In this document: positions 1-10,602 of the stretch, in pieces
Numbering within the stretch: the stretch's first letter is position 1
Layout: each line of letters begins with the position of its first letter
DNA from: Lamellibrachia satsuma
Lineage: Eukaryota > Annelida > Polychaeta > Sabellida > Siboglinidae
Direction: 5' to 3'
NCBI GenBank assembly: GCA_033239005.1
Contig: BSQZ01000009.1
Location: forward strand, 7,180,252 to 7,244,251
Length of the DNA: 64,000 bases
Program-made: the position numbers and the translations under genes
The notes under the pieces: model-generated
The model's input: the letters and a program-made list of their open reading frames with translations, nothing else
What the model was told of the DNA's origin: nothing
Databases searched by the model: none

Positions 1-900
1 TGTTTATGTGTTAAGTTCCGCCCACTCGGTAGGTTTTTTAAACACTTATTTAATTGCTGCATTTTAACTATTTGTGAAATGTATAACTCGTATGCGGCTA
101 TATAATGATTAATTACACAGGAATCAAAGTGTTCTAATAGTTATGATTTTTCATAATCGAAAGTTAGAAAGATCGTAAAAGAAGCCGAAGGTGTCGGCTT
201 TGGGCCTTTGGCTTTTGCAGCAATGTTGTTGCCGTCTGCTTTCATTCCATAAATTCGGACTAATCATTTGTGTAATGTCGCGGATGGCCGACACACTATT
301 TCTATAGTAATTAGTTAACGGTATAATTTCGCCAGTGACTCCACCTTGTGACCACTGGTACACAGTGAATGGGTTATTCACGGGAGATTTGGGAGGCGAG
401 AGAGAAACACGTGTGATATTATAACAGATACTAGTGACTGAAGTAACAGAATTCGTGAATACCAACTTCGCATATGATATGGTTGCAATCATGCCTGTGG
501 CATGTGTGTTAAATTGTATGGCAATTGTTTAGGAATCATAGAAATCCGTCGCAATGATTATTGGATGATAACATAATATATTAATGTTGTATGATGTTAG
601 TAATCATTAAGAGAGCTCTTGTTAAAATGTGATAGTTTTACAATTTAAAAGCTGTATTCGTAACTTCCGGTTTGTGGGTGACTTAAGTGTAGTTTTAAGT
701 GGGTCTGACGTCGCGATATTTCAGCATTTAAATCCACGCCATCTGCACTTTTACAATTATGTACTGATATTTCTGCATGTGTTTTGTTAAGCAATTCTTT
801 GAACTTTTTGCATGTACTTTTACTGCACGACGTGTGTATATTATGTATTTTTATTCTTTCTACACATACTTTTAATGCACAACATGTGTATTTATGTATG
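1..900. other. No recognised feature
   Basis: AT-rich sequence without a recognisable exon. The 113-codon - strand frame at 151-492 shows no family resemblance. Confidence 0.5.
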
Positions 901-903
901 TAC

Positions 904-1035
<132 letters not shown>

Positions 1036-1189
1036 TTGAATTTTTATTATTATTATTTGTAGTGTAATGTTAATTAATAGTATTAGTACTGCATATATTT
1101 ATAGAAACTAAACTTAAAAATAAAATCAAGCTTCTTTTTCGATGCATATATAGGAGCGATGGTGGATCAGAAGAAATAACGCAGAACTT

Positions 1190-3560
1190 CTAAATATGAG
1201 TAGATTAACATCAGGACTTAACTACTGACACATTGTAAATACAGGAGATTTCAATCTCCCAGATATTAACTGGAAACACTGGACGACCAAATCAATTAAC
1301 CCCAGCAACTTAAATTTGTGGAATGCGAGACACATTCATGTTTCAACATCTCTCTAATCCCACCAGAGGACGGGGCACAACCAATACAAACCATTTAGAT
1401 CTAATCTAATCTTATTAAATGAGGAAGATAACATAGGGGAAATAGATTACCTTAGTCCTCTAGGTAAAAGTGACCACTGTGTTATTACATTTAACATTTT
1501 GCGCAAAGTCATTACAATAAATATACTAAAAAAGGAAGCTATTTAATGAGGCAAATTATGAAGGAAAGAGTTTTCAAATATAGATTGGGAATATAATATT
1601 TAATGTCTTTAAAGACAATGTTAACAACCAATGGGAAATCCTTAAAACAGTACTAAATTTATTAGAAGATAACTAAAAAAAAGTTTCAAATTACAGAAAG
1701 GGAAACTTCCCCCTGAACGCAAACATCAGAAAACTTATTAGACGTAAAAATAGATTATGGACAAGATACATTGAAACAAGGGGTCGGAAAAATATCTAGA
1801 AAAAAAAGCAGAAATAAAATCCGAACTGTAACCAGAAAGCTAATTTAACTACTCAAACCAAAAAAAATCCCTAAAGTCTTCTGGAGAAATTATAAATCAA
1901 AAACTACAGTTAAGCAAGGAATTGGGCAATTGAATATAGATCACACAAACCCGAAATCCCAAACAACTGAAGATGGAGAAAAAGCAAATATTCTTGCCGA
2001 CTACTTCTCCAGTGTTTTCACTACTGAACAGCCAGGGTCTATCCCAACTACACCCAAAGTAAACAATAAATTAGTGATGGATGAGCTAAAAGTAACCGAA
2101 AACATACTATTATTGACATTAAGAAACTTAATATAAGTAAATCACCTGGCCCTGATGAAATAGCCGCCAGATTACTTATAGAATTGTCAGAGAATATCTG
2201 TCACCCATTAGGAAAAATATGTGAAACGTCGATAAAAACAAGTATTTCTGATGAATGGAAGGATGCCAAAATATCAGCAATATATACAAACGGAAACAAG
2301 AAATTAGCTTGCAACTACTGTCCAATAAGCCTAACAAGCATAGTTTGTAAATGCTTGGAAAAAAATTATTAGAAATCACATTATCAGTTACATGAAAGAC
2401 AATGGTCTATTCAGTCAAAAGCAATATGGTTTATCTCTGGTAGATCAGTAATTCTCCAATTAATTAAAATGCTAGATGAATGCACCTCAGAAATGGATAA
2501 GGGTAGCTACACAGATGTTATTTATACGGATTTTCAGAAGGCTTTTGACACCGTGCCACATAAGAGACTAGAAGTAAATTAAAAAGTGTTAATATTACGA
2601 AAGAATTAATTAACTGGATAGAGGCATTCGTCACAAACAGACGACAAACGGTAGCAGTAAAAAAAAGAATCAAACTGGCATAAAGTAACGTCAGGGATAC
2701 CTCAGGGATCTGTCCTAGGACCTTTATTGTTTGTATATTATACATAAACGACCTGCCAGGTTTAACTAGATCCAATACATTTCTATTTGCTGATGACACT
2801 GAGATATTTAGAGCTAAAACAAATAAAAATTACCAGGATTTACTGCAACAAGATCTAAGTATCCTAGAACAATGGAGCGACAAATGGTTACTAAAATTCC
2901 ACTCAGACAAATGTAAACACATGGAAATTTGAAAAAATAATGTATGTGAAAATGAATATTTCATGACAAGCAATAATGTTAAAATGACAAAAATAATCAG
3001 AAGAACCTTCCAATACCGAGACACACACACTTTCTTGCCACTATATAAGACAATGGTTAGATCTCACCTAGATTATGCCATAGAAGTATGGTATCCATAT
3101 AAAATGAAACATAAAATAGCAATATAAAACGTCCAGAGAACAGCTACTAAAGAACTACCTGGTATGAGGGACTTATCATATATAGAGAGACTAAAATTAC
3201 TGAAGCTACCCACATTAGCCTACCGAAGGCTAAGAGGAAACATGATGGAAGTCTATAAAATAATGCATGAAATGTACGATAATGAATCCGCACCAAGCCT
3301 CCTGAAGTGGGAGGATGTGTCACTAAGATAAGAAAATAGAGGACACTCTCTTAAATTATTTACCCAAAAAGCAAAAATAAATCTAAGACAATAATGCATT
3401 TCCTCTGTGGCTGAACCATGGAATAGCCTGCCTAACTCTGTAATACTTCTAAAAACCGTCTAGACAAATTCTGGTCTACCCAGGCAATAATATACGACCA
3501 TGAATCGCCTTTAACAATGACTACTGGAACAGAAAATTATGAACCCCTAATATTTGATTC
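1190..3560 (+). pseudogene. Decayed non-LTR retrotransposon (endonuclease and reverse transcriptase)
   Basis: Frame-broken but readable in order. An APE-type endonuclease remnant has GDFNLPDINW (from about 1248) and GKSDHCVITF (about 1465). The reverse transcriptase follows: SKSPGPDEIAARLL (about 2138), YTDFQKAFDTVPHKRLE (about 2523), SGIPQGSVLGPLL (about 2693) and FLFADDTEIF (about 2782). Then a thumb-like tail, TMVRSHLDYAIEVWYPYK (about 3050) and ERLKLLKLPTLAYRRLRG. The order and motifs are those of the CR1/Jockey superfamily. Many stops and frameshifts mean it is inactive. An ordinary fossil LINE on the + strand. Confidence 0.85.
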
Positions 3561-3619
3561 TGAGGAAGAAGTTCTGATCATGGAGGAACCATATGGATCC
3601 TGCGATCAGAATCGTCATA

Positions 3620-4330
3620 AGGCATCATAAGGTAAGGTATATTTCGATGACAGTTAAACCGCCGACGTTGTACTCAGGCGCCATCTTTGAGTGACCACTT
3701 CCGGCGAATGCGCATAATACAACATTTTGAATTAGCATAATTCAATATCAATATTAGTAATATCACATCATGAAACAAAACTTATAACACACGTTATACT
3801 GACTAAATATTTTCATCATATGTTGAAATATCTCTCTCTCAGGAGATGAGCCCAAAGTCATTCCATTTTAAAATGCGGAGGGGTAGAACCTGATAATAGT
3901 TCATAATTCGTTGGTGGTGGGTCACTGTAATTCCAAATTCGTTGGTGCGGGTACAAATAATTTTGAATTCTGTGGTGGGGAAATCAGTTTGGCTAATGAT
4001 GGTACCCAATTATAACATAGGCATACATTATGCATCAGTATCGTTACTCACTGATTGTGTAATGTGAATGCTACTCATTCATGTTCACCTAAAAAAAATT
4101 TTATGGAATAGACCTTACTAAAACACTCACTGAGTGCGATGTTGCGCCATGTAAGACATTCATTTAATTTTTCATCAATAATCATAAACTTCACCTGTTT
4201 TGCAAAAACAAAGTCTTCAAACGTTTTCTAAGACAAGTCTTAGAATGTATTCTCAATATTTGTAGATAGCAACACATTCGTGTTCACGTACAATCGTGGC
4301 TGTGTGAAAAGTATTTTTATAGGACACGGC
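3620..4330. other. No recognised feature
   Basis: AT-rich, with a degenerate 'attcgttggtggggg' motif repeated three times at about 3900-3985 but no coding signal. Confidence 0.4.
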
Positions 4331-4439
4331 AGTGCGAGGAAAAGCATTGGTCACACTAGGAGAAGTCTGCAGTAGAGAATCAGATTCATCACAATGATGA
4401 AAGTGTCAGGAAATAAGACTTGTGCGGAAGCAATCTAAA

Positions 4440-4757
4440 TTGTTTAGTATTGTTACAAAAAGGTTGTGCGTTTAATTTGTAGAGTTAAGAGGTTGGACCA
4501 TACTTCTTGCCTATTCTCCGAGTTACGTATCCTGAAAGTACCAGATATTGTGGAATTACGAACTGCATTTATTATGTACAGGGCAAATAACAATTTGCTA
4601 CCAGTGAATGTACACAAGTTGTTTACTTTGTACAGGTTTGTCTATGTAACCAGACAAAGTTTCAATTTAAAAAATAATTGTTCTTATACCAATTTAAAGA
4701 GAATGTGTATTTCAGTTAAAGGTGTAGTATTATGGAATTCATTTGACAGCTCTTGAA
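4440..4757 (+). pseudogene. C-terminal tail of a second non-LTR retrotransposon
   Basis: Frame 4466-4756 reads LDHTSCLFSELRILKVPDIV, ELRTAFIMYRANNNLLPVNV, then VTRQSFNLK, and ISVKGVVLWNSFDSS before the stop. This is the typical C-terminus of LINE reverse transcriptases, downstream of the catalytic core. The core itself is missing, so the copy is 5' truncated. Its 3' end is probably the TTGTTGTTGAAATAAAGACC tract at about 5140-5160. Confidence 0.75.
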
Positions 4758-4770
4758 AAAATACACTTCT

Positions 4771-4886
4771 AACATGTTGGTTAGCTGTGTAGTAACATGT
4801 TGGTTAGCTGTGTAGTAACATGTTTTTTAGCTGTGTAGTAACATGTTGGTTAGCTGTGTAGTAACATGTTGGTTAGCTGTGTAGTA
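4771..4886 (+). repeat. 23-bp tandem repeat, 5 copies
   Basis: Unit aacatgttggttagctgtgt plus agt. It lies in the 3' tail of the LINE fragment just upstream. Confidence 0.95.
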
Positions 4887-5609
4887 TAGTCACAACAACT
4901 TGGCTGTATAAATATTGATTTACTGTAGCTACAATTTTTTTTATGCTGGTCTTTGCATGTTGTTATTCTTGAACTACGCTACGGTGATTATCTAGTCTAA
5001 ACACTAATATTTCATCATTCATATTGAAGTATAAATTGTTAAGTTGTAATCATGTAATAATAAGTGGCACACTTCTTCTTGCCCTTTTCAACATCAAGAC
5101 TGTGGTTTATATTTTATGTTTGGCTATTTTTGTGTTGTGTTGTTGTTGAAATAAAGACCTGATTCTGATTGGAGCAGTATGATTGTTAGATGTGTGCATG
5201 GTGCATACTAGATACAGTGTACAATTTGAATTGCTCAGAATTTAATAGCAAATGTTTCCAAGACAATGTTGACCTTTGCAACGGCGCGAAACGCGTCCTC
5301 TGTGTCTGTGACTGTCTGTGTTGCATAAACAACGTGTTTCGTAATTCAACTTACCCGGGCTGTCTTGCACTAATGATCGAGCCCGCTTGGTGATCCCCAA
5401 ACTCAATAACGTGTTCTTTGACCTTTTCTTTCCCTTCATCTTTCCAATAACAAAACACTATCAACACCACGCGGAATAACCAAACCATGCTTCCACCAGC
5501 GGGCAATTCCAACAAGGGGGTTCGATCACAAAAGGGGTTCGATCGACCCCCCCCCTCTCCCCACCCCCAAGATCCACCAGTGGTTCTTCTTCTTCCGTTA
5601 TTTCACTAC

Positions 5610-5870
5610 CGTCACTGTGTGTACGACAACGTGCAAAGTTTTTAAGAGTGTCCTTCTCTAGAGTTTGGAGTCCATCACAGGTTTTTCCATTTTCCTGCGT
5701 GGGATCCTTTACTGCATAGACACCAGATACGACTTTTAGTGTCTCTTCCAAAAGACACGGGCAAAGTGGGCTGAACGAAATTGCCCAAGTTTCGAAACGG
5801 CATCATATGATTTTGAACCCCGGTCCCTTCGACCGACAGCCCGACGCTCCACCACACGACCACCGCTTCA
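5610..5870 (-). mobile_element. tRNA-derived SINE, copy 1
   Basis: On the - strand the head reads gtgtggtggagcgtcgggct (A-box-like) and then accggggttcaaaatc (B box). A body follows with gaaacttgggcaatttcgtt, gaagagacactaaaagtcg, ggatcccacgcaggaaaatg and acctgtgatggact. The same head and body recur at 26905, 55085 and 56650, and the body at 59485. The SINE class is inferred from the pol III boxes and multi-copy nature. Confidence 0.75.
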
Positions 5871-6069
5871 CCACATATATAATTATATAAACGTGGTCAA
5901 TTTGATATATAGGAATCATATCTAGCATTGCTTGCATTCGAATATTATGAATAATATGGCCTAAACATATTTTTTTCACATGGAGGTATGTCATTAAACA
6001 TATTACAAATAATGACGTATTAGTGATAATGAAAGCAGCAGGCCATAAACAGCAGTTTCTATTCACCGT

Positions 6070-6766
6070 TTGTCTTGTTTGTCTACAATCCGCTGAATTC
6101 CCTCTTGTTGTGCTGAAACTCAGAGATATACTAAATTTTTTTACGGAAATTACAAGAGCAGCGGCACAGGGCGTACTATGACTCGAATATATTTTACTGT
6201 TATATCTGTGTGAATATCGACTTTACTATGTAAACTTGATATTCGAGTGAAACTCTCTACCTTCAGGTACTGTTTCATGACATTCGTTAGATACATTCCA
6301 GTCTACGGCTACATAACTATTCAGCACATAGATGAATCATGGTAATGTAAAATTATAATAATTTTATTAAAATACACGTGGGCGGTAAATACTGCGTTTA
6401 CACAATGGGCCATAGAACTTACTCAGAGTCGAATCACGTTCGGTATATTTATTTCGCGTGGTTGGTTTATTGTTCACATGCTCAAAGCAGAAATAAAAAT
6501 ACTATGTTACATGTTCAGTTTAAATTCCATTTATTCAGTTTTTTATCACGTGATTGGACAATAGCAATTAACCACATCTTAAACTATGTCTTGTTGAATA
6601 AAGGGTGCAGTCAACTGGTGTTAATGTAAGCGGAACGTTTTGAATTTGCCTTGGACCGAGGTAACCCGCAAGACCTACCCAGTTCTTAATTTTCAATCAA
6701 AGCATTCATGGTCGATTGTACTGGAATTAGCCCTCACTTTGAGTACTTGTTATTGTTGTACTCGTG
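6070..6766. other. No recognised feature
   Basis: AT-rich. Short frames only, none resembling a known protein. Confidence 0.4.
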
Positions 6767-6943
6767 AGTAACATTTTTACTTATTTCACAGTCAGTTTAC
6801 CTTTTTCTTCTCGTGACGTTTCGATTGTTATCAGCAACCTTCTAGATGGCGACACGGATGTCACTCTGGTGTGCGTTGTGTGTTGTCCCCCCCCCCAGTC
6901 TACTATGTGATTCTGCTGAGTCATGTGATCTGTGATCGCTGAT

Positions 6944-7321
6944 TTATGCATCTCTTTTTCCGATTTTTTGTCTGCTGCTTCGGGTGTAGGGTCTGCTAGC
7001 CGATGCTTTCTCGGTGTCTTCTTTGTGTTCTCTGATGCGGGTTCCTAGGGTACATTTCGTTTCTCCGATGTATGTGGCGTTACAGTTCTTACATGTTATG
7101 GAATACACCCATTCGCACATCTTTTGTGGTTCGACTTTGTCCTTTGGTCTTACTAGTGACCTCTTGATGGTTTTGTGAGGCTTCATTGCTGTATTCACCT
7201 TGTGTTTCTTCATGACTCGTGAGTTCGGATAATCCTTGGACATATGGAAGTCCCACCATGCCTTTGCTCTTGTCTTTTTCCTGGTGTTATCTTCCTTCTT
7301 TGTTTTCATATTTGTCTGCAC
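6944..7321 (-). pseudogene. GIY-YIG endonuclease domain of the Penelope-like element
   Basis: Open for 125 codons. It contains KHKVNTAMKPHKTIKRSLVR, PKDKVEPQKMCEWVYSITCK and NCNATYIGETKCTLGTRIRE. The GIY and YIG positions appear as VYS and TYIG, with the downstream Arg and Glu-His (RIREH) retained. It is cut off at its N-terminal side by the LINE and ends early, before the usual C-terminal tail. Confidence 0.8.
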
Positions 7322-7329
7322 TGTTGATA

Positions 7330-8945
7330 TGGTCCATTGTGGGTACCCAAGAAAAGCACCCCATCCCCCAGATAGCCCCCTTTACTTACCCCAACACCCC
7401 CCTTCTCAAAATTGGCACAGATGGCATAATAAAGCAGCTGGAAAATCTAAACCAGAACAAAGCTACAGGCCCAGATGAACTCCCAGCCAGAGTCCTTAAA
7501 GAAACTGCAAAGCAGATAGCTCCCATCATCACCCAAATTTTCCAACAATCATACAACACAGGTAAACTTCCTAACGACTGGCTACAAGCATTAGTAACTC
7601 CTTTACACAAAAAGAGCCACAAATCTGACCCTGCTAACTACAGACCCATATCACTAACCTGCATCCTCTGTAAAGTAATGGAACATGTCATCCTAAGCAA
7701 TATGTGGAAACACCTGCACAAGCATAACATCATTCTCCACTTCCAACACGGATTCCAGTCGGGACTGTCTTGTGAATCTCAACCCATTGAGACAATCCAC
7801 GACTGGATGACTGCTATGGACAGCAAGACCCAAATTGACGCAATCCTGCTTGACTTTGCTAAAGCCTTCGACAAAGTGCCTCACCTACGTCTACTGTCAA
7901 AATTGACCTCCTACGGAATCACTGGAAATACTCAAAATGGGATCAAATCTTTTCTATCCAACTGCAAACAGAGAGTTAACGGTGCCCTGTCGGACATCAC
8001 AGATGTCACATCTGGTGTCCCACTGGGTTCAGTTCTAGGACCTGTCTTCTTCTTACTCTAGACAAATGACATAGATGGGAACATCAAATCTTCTATACGC
8101 CTTTTTGCAGATGATAGTATTATATGTCGTAAAATGTCTTCCAAAACTGACCACGAAATTCTCCAAACTAACCTAAGCCAACTCCAAACATGGTCAGACA
8201 GATGGCATTTAATGTATCTAAATGTGTCCACCTTCCAATAACAAACAAAACTAAACCCAGTCCACACAAGTACTCGCTTTCTGGCCAGTCATTATCCACT
8301 GTGTCCAGCCACTCATATATCGGAGTAAAATTGGATTCCAAATTAACCTGGGCAAATCACGTCACTGGCATAACTTCAAAAGTTTTAGGCATGATTAAAC
8401 GAACTCTTGGCCCATGTAAACCCGAAGTTAAACAAACAGCCTACAACATGCTAATCCGGCCAAAACTCGAGTACTCTTCACACATATGGTATCCTCACAC
8501 CTTTTCACAAGTTAAAAGCCTTGAAAGAGTACAACACTCTGCTGCCAGATTTGTTACAAATGACTGACCCACCCCCCCCCCAGGCCTACTAACCCGCTCT
8601 CGAACCCGTGGACAATACGTAGCCCCCAGGTGTCGTATAAATGCAATGGTCTTTTCATTTTATCCCCGAGCCATTCGCATGTGGAATATGATTCCACCAA
8701 AAATTACCAACATAAAAAACCCAAAATCATTTCAAGAAGCTATTATGGAACTCCCTTTCACCACACCTCCTCACCTAAGCTGCCTTTAAAACACAGTGCT
8801 CAGCGTAAACTTATCCATGGTGTGGGTATGGAGACTGTCTATGTGTGCATGTGACAAGACAGCGACAGTATCCATACACATAACCAACCTATTCAAAATG
8901 GTCGTTTAACATCCTATACATAAAATAAATAAAACTATCAGATAA
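7330..8945 (+). pseudogene. Non-LTR reverse transcriptase, 5'-truncated and frame-broken, nested in the Penelope-like element
   Basis: The main frame 7390-8061 reads NKATGPDELPARVLKETAKQ, WLQALVTPLHKKSHKSDPAN, YRPISLTCILCKVMEHVILS, LLDFAKAFDKVPHLRLLSKL and TSGVPLGSVLGPVFFLL. A TAG at 8059 follows where the family has Tyr. The frame then continues with RLFADDSIICRK (about 8098) to a frameshift near 8215, and resumes as MAFNVSKCVHLPITNKTKPS, HSYIGVKLDSKLTWANHVTG and ARFVTND (8190-8567). The RT motifs FADD and YRPISL are intact. Class: CR1/Jockey-like. The 3' end is the aaaataaataaaac tract near 8930. Better preserved than the 1190-3560 copy, so younger. Confidence 0.88.
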
Positions 8946-8979
8946 AATCCATTTCAGCAACATTAAAGATACTAGTCCT

Positions 8980-9400
8980 TTAGTCGAATGTACCACCCAC
9001 AGCGCATCCGCACAGTCCATCACAAACTCCTGTGTTCGCCCAAGTTTGGGCTGTTTGGAGTATAACCACTTGAGACTTGTGACTTGAGTACCCGCATCTC
9101 GTTAGAGCTTCCTTGATGTGTTCTCTTTCTTTCCGCGTATCTTCCTCCTCTGTCACAAGTGTTTCGCATCTGTCGAGTAACGTACGGATCACTCCCATCT
9201 TCTGGTGTAATGGATGTTGTGACGAAAAGTATGGGTATTGAGGATGGCAATTAGTTTTCTCTTATTTGGCCGTTGGATCCGATTTCAATTTGGAGTAAGT
9301 TTTCTCGTCGTCTAGCATCTCACGTACTTTCTTCTCATCCTGTGTTTTGTCCATTACTACAGTGGCACGTCCCTTATTCGCTGGTAGAATGATGATTGAC
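8980..9400 (-). pseudogene. Reverse transcriptase remnants of the Penelope-like element
   Basis: Two conserved PLE RT end blocks separated by a deletion of the catalytic core: ATVVMDKTQDEKKVREMLDD near 9355 and GVIRTLLDRCETLVTEEEDT near 9190. A stop (TAA/TAG-type) and frame change lie between them, so this is a fossil. Confidence 0.7.
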
Positions 9401-9453
9401 GAGAAGAAAAAGGTAAACTGACTATGAAATAAGTTAAAATATTACTCATTTGA

Positions 9454-10140
9454 ACCATCCAGTCTGCTGAACATCTTCACTCATAGTGTTGTACTCGTCA
9501 TCAAAGGGATGCCAATGTACTGTCAACGCATACCATTTAAATGCTGCTGGAGCATAATGCTTTGTTTCGTTCAATGGGCAGATGCGAATAACAGACTATG
9601 CCTCACATTAAACAAATCTGACGAACAACACTATGTAACAAAGCTTAGCTAGAGTTAACAACATTGCCAGCCAAGGCAAAACACCCAGATGACAATTGGA
9701 CAAGGAAATCATCGGCTTATCTAGAGTCCAACAATTATTCACCTATGTGTAACCCGTCCTTCTGAGATATTTGTCAATTTCGTTTTTAAACATATTCACG
9801 CTGCTAGCATTTAATTATACACAATATGTACATAATAACTTGCTTCGTGTCCTCTAGCTAGTTGTACTATCAAAAATATTTTGTCACTATTTTCACACCC
9901 ATTCATTATCTTAAAAACTTCAAATTTACAGTGCATGCCAGTTGTGAATAACAGAGCATGCATGCTTCCCATTCAATATGATCTCACGGAAAACTGTACA
10001 AATAGATTAAAAAAAAATCAAACGCTGATGCAATGGCTCCGTTGTATTCACTAACAACAGTTCGTTATCACTGCCATTGCTCGGTAGTGTTATATATAGG
10101 GAGCAATATACAAAAAATATAGTTTTATAATAATACTTTT
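9454..10140. other. No recognised feature
   Basis: Intergenic, AT-rich. It may contain the DNAJC7 promoter region; no TATA box with a defensible spacing was seen. Confidence 0.35.
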
Positions 10141-10158
10141 ATTTATTTAAATTATTAC

Positions 10159-10182
10159 TGTGTGTGTGTGTGCGTGCGTGTG

Positions 10183-10221
<39 letters not shown>

Positions 10222-10234
10222 ATGCGTGCGTGCG
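10159..10234 (+). repeat. (TG)n/(TGCG)n microsatellite
   Basis: tg dinucleotides pass into a run of tgcg tetranucleotides, about 220-290 bp upstream of the DNAJC7 ATG. Confidence 0.95.
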
Positions 10235-10450
10235 ATCATGATCTTGACATGCCAACATTGGACCAATATAGCAGCATACCTACATTGAGCCACCATTTTC
10301 ACGTTGGTGACCAGTAGATTAGTTTACTGTAGCGTTGGCAACTTAATTAGACTTGAAATACTACGCCTAATAAAAAAACTGCTTTCGGCCAGCCTGCGTA
10401 ACCGAGGCTACGGTCACACGGCAGGGAAATCTCGCGAGACCACGTCGAAA

Positions 10451-10602
10451 ATGTCCGCTGAAACTTTTCCTGACAGAACCAACGAGCAAGATCCATATTT
10501 TAATATGGGTCAGGAAAACGAATATACTGATGATGTCGATATGGATGAGGATATGGACGAACCGGTTGAGAAACAAATGAAACCAGAACTGAGTCATGAA
10601 GA
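10451..10602 (+). CDS. DNAJC7: DNAJC7 coding exon 1 (acidic N-terminal tail)
   Basis: Encodes residues 1-50 and two bases of codon 51. It is rich in Asp/Glu, including alternating M-D-E-D runs, and is not a TPR. The donor GTTGAG at 10603 is weaker than consensus. It was chosen because it leaves two bases, the phase exon 2 needs, and gives the junction [12 protein letters not shown], which fits the start of the first TPR. GTTATG at 10619 also has the right phase but would add residues. No stop lies upstream in frame back to about 10304, but no other ATG occurs there either. Confidence 0.75.

Larger units (their letters stand above)
6767..9453 (-). mobile_element. Penelope-like element relic, split by a LINE insertion
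   Basis: Read on the - strand. A start-of-RT block at about 9395-9260 (ILPANKGRATVVMDK, DEKTYSKLKSDPT) is followed after an internal deletion by a C-terminal RT block (GVIRTLLDRCETLVTEEEDT, KEREHIKEALTRCGY; 9198-9050). A LINE in the opposite direction interrupts it. The GIY-YIG endonuclease follows (VYSITCKNCNATYIGETKCT, LGTRIREHKED; 7321-6944). This order, RT then GIY-YIG, is diagnostic of Penelope-like elements. The outer ends carry a near-perfect inverted repeat: 6779-6814 against about 9400-9435. The RT core (palm) is absent. Confidence 0.8.

Noticed and set aside
10304..10450. N-terminal extension of DNAJC7 upstream of 10451
   Set aside because: The frame is open but has no ATG before 10451; the residues are basic and unlike any DNAJC7.
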